Part shown: positions 14,201 to 15,823 of the stretch, one piece after another
How the letters are laid out: each line of letters opens with the position of its first letter
How positions within the stretch are numbered: the first letter of the stretch is position 1
From: Bacteroidales bacterium UBA1192
GTDB taxonomy: Bacteria; Bacteroidota; Bacteroidia; Bacteroidales; Bacteroidaceae
Assembly (NCBI GenBank): GCA_002310175.1
Contig: DBYG01000030.1
Location: 355-16,177 of the forward strand
Direction: 5' to 3'
Length of the DNA: 15,823 bases
Program-made: the position numbers and the translations under genes
The notes under the pieces: model-generated
What the model saw: only the letters and a program-made list of their open reading frames with translations
Told to the model about the DNA's origin: nothing
Database searches by the model: none

Positions 14201-15563
14201 GTTGAAAAGCCTGAATACCAAGACGGTGCAGTGTAGGTGCACGGTTCAGAAGAACCGGATGACCCTTCATTACATATTCCAGAATATCCCATACGATAGG
14301 ATCTTTGCGGTCAACAATCTTTTTGGCGGACTTTACGGTCTTTACGATACCGCGCTCTATGAGTTTGCGGATGATGAAAGGCTTGTAAAGCTCTGCTGCC
14401 ATCAGCTTGGGAATACCGCACTCACCCATCTTGAGTTCAGGACCTACAACGATAACTGAACGTGCCGAATAGTCAACACGCTTACCCAAAAGGTTCTGGC
14501 GGAAACGACCCTGCTTACCCTTGAGGGAATCCGAGAGAGACTTGAGCGGACGGTTGGCCTCACTCTTGACGGCACTAGCCTTGCGACTGTTGTCAAAAAG
14601 GCTGTCAACGGCCTCCTGCAGCATACGCTTCTCGTTGCGGAGGATAACCTCTGGAGCCTTTATCTCAATAAGCCTCTTAAGACGGTTATTACGTATAATT
14701 ACTCTACGGTACAGATCATTGAGGTCAGATGTTGCAAAACGTCCACCGTCAAGAGGTACCAGAGGGCGCAGTTCAGGAGGAGTTACCGGAATCACCTTGA
14801 GAATCATCCACTCAGGATGGTTCAACTCACGGGAGGCACGGAAAGACTCAACCACCTGAAGACGCTTCAAGGCCTCAGTCTTTCGCTGCATGGAAGGATT
14901 GTCCCCACCTGCACGGGCACGAAGTTCGTAAGAGAGTTTGTCGAGATCCAGATCGCAAAGCAAATCATAAATAGCCTCTGCGCCCATTTTGGCAATGAAC
15001 TTGTCAGGATCATTGTCATCGAGGTATTGGTTCTCCCTTGGCAGCTTTTCCAATATATCTAAATATTCCTCCTCTGAGAGAAGGTCCAGACGGTTACTGC
15101 CCAAAGTATTCTCAGAAGCCCAAGCACCCGGTCTGATTACTACGTAACGCTCATAGTATATAATTGAATCCAGCTGCTTGGTAGGAATACCCAGCAAATA
15201 ACCAATCTTGTTGGGAAGCGAACGGAAATACCAGATATGTGCAACCGGAACCACCAGCTGAATATGGCCCATACGCTCACGACGCACCTTCTTTTCTGTT
15301 ACCTCCACACCGCAACGCTCGCATACAATACCCTTGTAACGAATTCTTTTATACTTTCCGCAATGACACTCGTAGTCCTTGACTGGGCCAAATATACGCT
15401 CACAAAATAATCCGTCACGCTCAGGCTTGTATGTGCGATAGTTTATGGTCTCAGGCTTGAGGACCTCACCACTGGAATTTGTCAGAATCTCCTCAGGAGA
15501 AGCAAGACTGATGGTTATCTTGGAGAAATTGTTCTTGATCTTTGTATCTTTTTTGAAAGGCAT
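11256..15563 (-). CDS. rpoC: DNA-directed RNA polymerase subunit beta'
   Basis: Forms the largest part of the RNA polymerase core and carries the catalytic Mg. The complete 1435-residue protein shows the N-terminal zinc site CHC...CERC (Cys66, Cys68, Cys81, Cys84), the lid/rudder region, and the universal active-site motif NADFDGD at 474-480 (Mg ligands Asp476, Asp478, Asp480). Further on are the bridge-helix segment DSGARGSKEQIRQLSGMRGL, the second zinc site (CGTLRG ... CESKHGVCTKC) and the trigger-loop sequence GVIAAQSIGEPGTQLTLR. The length is normal for Bacteroidetes. It follows rpoB by 23 bases, the usual rpoBC order, with transcription ending at the hairpin at 11192-11233. Nothing in the coding sequence looks unusual; no Shine-Dalgarno is visible before the ATG. 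Confidence 0.99.
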   Translation of the reverse strand: MPFKKDTKIKNNFSKITISLASPEEILTNSSGEVLKPETINYRTYKPERDGLFCERIFGPVKDYECHCGKYKRIRYKGIVCERCGVEVTEKKVRRERMGHIQLVVPVAHIWYFRSLPNKIGYLLGIPTKQLDSIIYYERYVVIRPGAWASENTLGSNRLDLLSEEEYLDILEKLPRENQYLDDNDPDKFIAKMGAEAIYDLLCDLDLDKLSYELRARAGGDNPSMQRKTEALKRLQVVESFRASRELNHPEWMILKVIPVTPPELRPLVPLDGGRFATSDLNDLYRRVIIRNNRLKRLIEIKAPEVILRNEKRMLQEAVDSLFDNSRKASAVKSEANRPLKSLSDSLKGKQGRFRQNLLGKRVDYSARSVIVVGPELKMGECGIPKLMAAELYKPFIIRKLIERGIVKTVKSAKKIVDRKDPIVWDILEYVMKGHPVLLNRAPTLHRLGIQAFQPKMIEGKAIQLHPLACTAFNADFDGDQMAVHLPLSNEAILEAQMLMLQSHNILNPANGAPITVPSQDMVLGLYYITKLRKGAKGEGHVFYGPEEALIAYNEGKVDIHAIVKVMVNDIDEQGNPLIHLVETSVGRVIVNEIVPDEVGYINYIISKKTLRDLISDVIKKVGVARACEFLDGIKNLGYKMAFQGGLSFNLGDIIIPKEKEELVAKGNEEVEGIMAEYNMGLITDNERYNKVIDVWTHVNEDLSKVLMKTISSDDQGFNSVYMMLDSGARGSKEQIRQLSGMRGLMAKPQKAGAEGAQIIENPILSNFKEGLSVLEYFISTHGARKGLADTALKTADAGYLTRRLVDVSHDVIITEEDCGTLRGLVCTALKENEEVVASLYERILGRVSVHDVIHPTTGELIVSAGEEINEAIAKQIDESPIESVEIRSVLTCESKHGVCTKCYGRNLATGRLVEKGEAVGVIAAQSIGEPGTQLTLRTFHAGGTASNIAANSRLTARYDCRVDFEEVRTVNVEDDKNLDSGSYSIVVGRLGEAKFIDQNTGITLSTHNLPYGSKLYIANGSTVKKGDLIAEWDPFNALIITEDAGTVRLKDVVENVTFKIESDESTGLEEIIIIETKDKTKIPTADIVDSEGKTLRSYNLPVGGHVVVKDGVSLAAGDIIVKIPRVQGKAGDITGGLPRVTELFEARNPSNPAVVSEIDGTVHMGKIKRGNREISVVSRTGDEKKYLVALSKQILVQEGDYVRAGTPLSDGAITPSDILTIKGPTAVQEYIVNEVQDVYRLQGVKINDKHFEIIVRQMMRKVEIDEPGDTRFLEQQSVDKLEFMEENDRIWGKKVVTDPGDSQNMFAGQIVTARKLRDENSMLKRKDLRLVQVRDTIPATSTQVLQGITRAALATQSFMSAASFQETTKVLNEAAINGKSDSLLGMKENVICGHLIPAGTGMREFEKIIVGDKEEYERLKNSKDSLLEVEIPRQ

Positions 15564-15586
15564 AGCTTCTAACTTTTTAATGGTGA

Positions 15587-15823
15587 TTACTCAAGATTGA
15601 TGCTAAGTCCCAAACCGCGCAACTCGTGCAGGAGTACATTAAGCGATTCGGGGATGCCAGGTGTCGGCATCGGATCACCTTTCACGATTGCCTCGTATGC
15701 CTTGGAACGACCGGTTACATCATCAGACTTGATGGTCAGAATTTCCTGAAGCACATGTGAAGCACCAAATGCCTCAAGAGCCCATACCTCCATCTCACCA
15801 AAACGCTGACCACCAAACTGAGC
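15587..15823 (-). CDS. rpoB: DNA-directed RNA polymerase subunit beta, C-terminal end (runs off right edge)
   Basis: Only the last 79 codons are inside the window; the frame stays open to the edge. The visible part begins AQFGGQRFGEMEVWALEAFGA, the highly conserved C-terminal clamp/anchor region of the beta subunit, followed by the KSDDVTGR and KGDPMPTPGIPESLNVLL blocks; in these proteins the latter is followed by the C-terminal helices that contact beta'. It ends GLSINLE with TAA at 15587-15589. The gene is the upstream partner of rpoC on the same transcript, separated by 23 bases. A Met codon at 15791-15793 is internal and is not a start. Confidence 0.98.
   Translation of the reverse strand, partial: AQFGGQRFGEMEVWALEAFGASHVLQEILTIKSDDVTGRSKAYEAIVKGDPMPTPGIPESLNVLLHELRGLGLSINLE

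Noticed and set aside
14052..14459. 135-codon plus-strand open frame inside rpoC
   Set aside because: Lies opposite the most conserved part of rpoC (the NADFDGD region); the open frame follows from codon bias of rpoC.

Overview
The window reads as an ordinary chromosomal segment of a Bacteroidales bacterium (Bacteroides/Phocaeicola/Prevotella-like). The support is indirect but consistent. Five start regions carry the Bacteroidetes -7 promoter box TAnnTTTG instead of a sigma70 -10 box. Starts lack clear Shine-Dalgarno sequences. Several proteins have the architecture usual in this phylum: a cyclophilin with a large insert, a DUF4292-like lipoprotein, a membrane-anchored helix-hairpin-helix protein and an RF2 with SPY in place of SPF. 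There is no mobile element, CRISPR array, tRNA, rRNA or prophage gene. Coding density is very high and no gene-free stretch exceeds 300 bases; the longest gap is about 114 bases.

Layout. 1-827 (-): N-terminal 275 residues of UDP-glucose 6-dehydrogenase, running off the left edge. 942-3196 (+): a periplasmic cyclophilin-type prolyl isomerase and a PhoA-family alkaline phosphatase, 5 bases apart and probably co-transcribed. 3198-3920 (-): membrane-anchored helix-hairpin-helix protein, ending one base from the phosphatase stop. 3952-4335 (+): small VanZ-like membrane protein whose promoter box nearly touches its start codon. 4340-9751 (-): a six-gene run, transcribed right to left as dut, TPR lipoprotein, DUF4292-like lipoprotein, EnvC-like protein, prfB and a CYTH-domain triphosphatase. 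The two lipoprotein genes and the envC-like gene are joined by 4-base ATGA overlaps; prfB appears to have an extra promoter of its own. 9856-11193 (+): dGTP triphosphohydrolase, divergent from dut. 11256-15823 (-): rpoC complete and the last 79 codons of rpoB, followed by a strong hairpin terminator at 11192-11233.

How the genes work together. dut and dgt form a divergent pair for dNTP pool control. The TPR/DUF4292/EnvC trio is an envelope module, probably linking lipoprotein or outer-membrane functions with peptidoglycan splitting at division. prfB, rpoB and rpoC are core expression genes. The CYTH protein may consume tripolyphosphate, which is the by-product of dGTPase, so a metabolic link inside the window is possible.

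I did not find a clearly new biological system. The points most worth a second look are the missing RF2 frameshift site, the palindrome at the ugd transcription start, the paired overlapping divergent promoters, the degenerate LytM active site and the cyclophilin insert.
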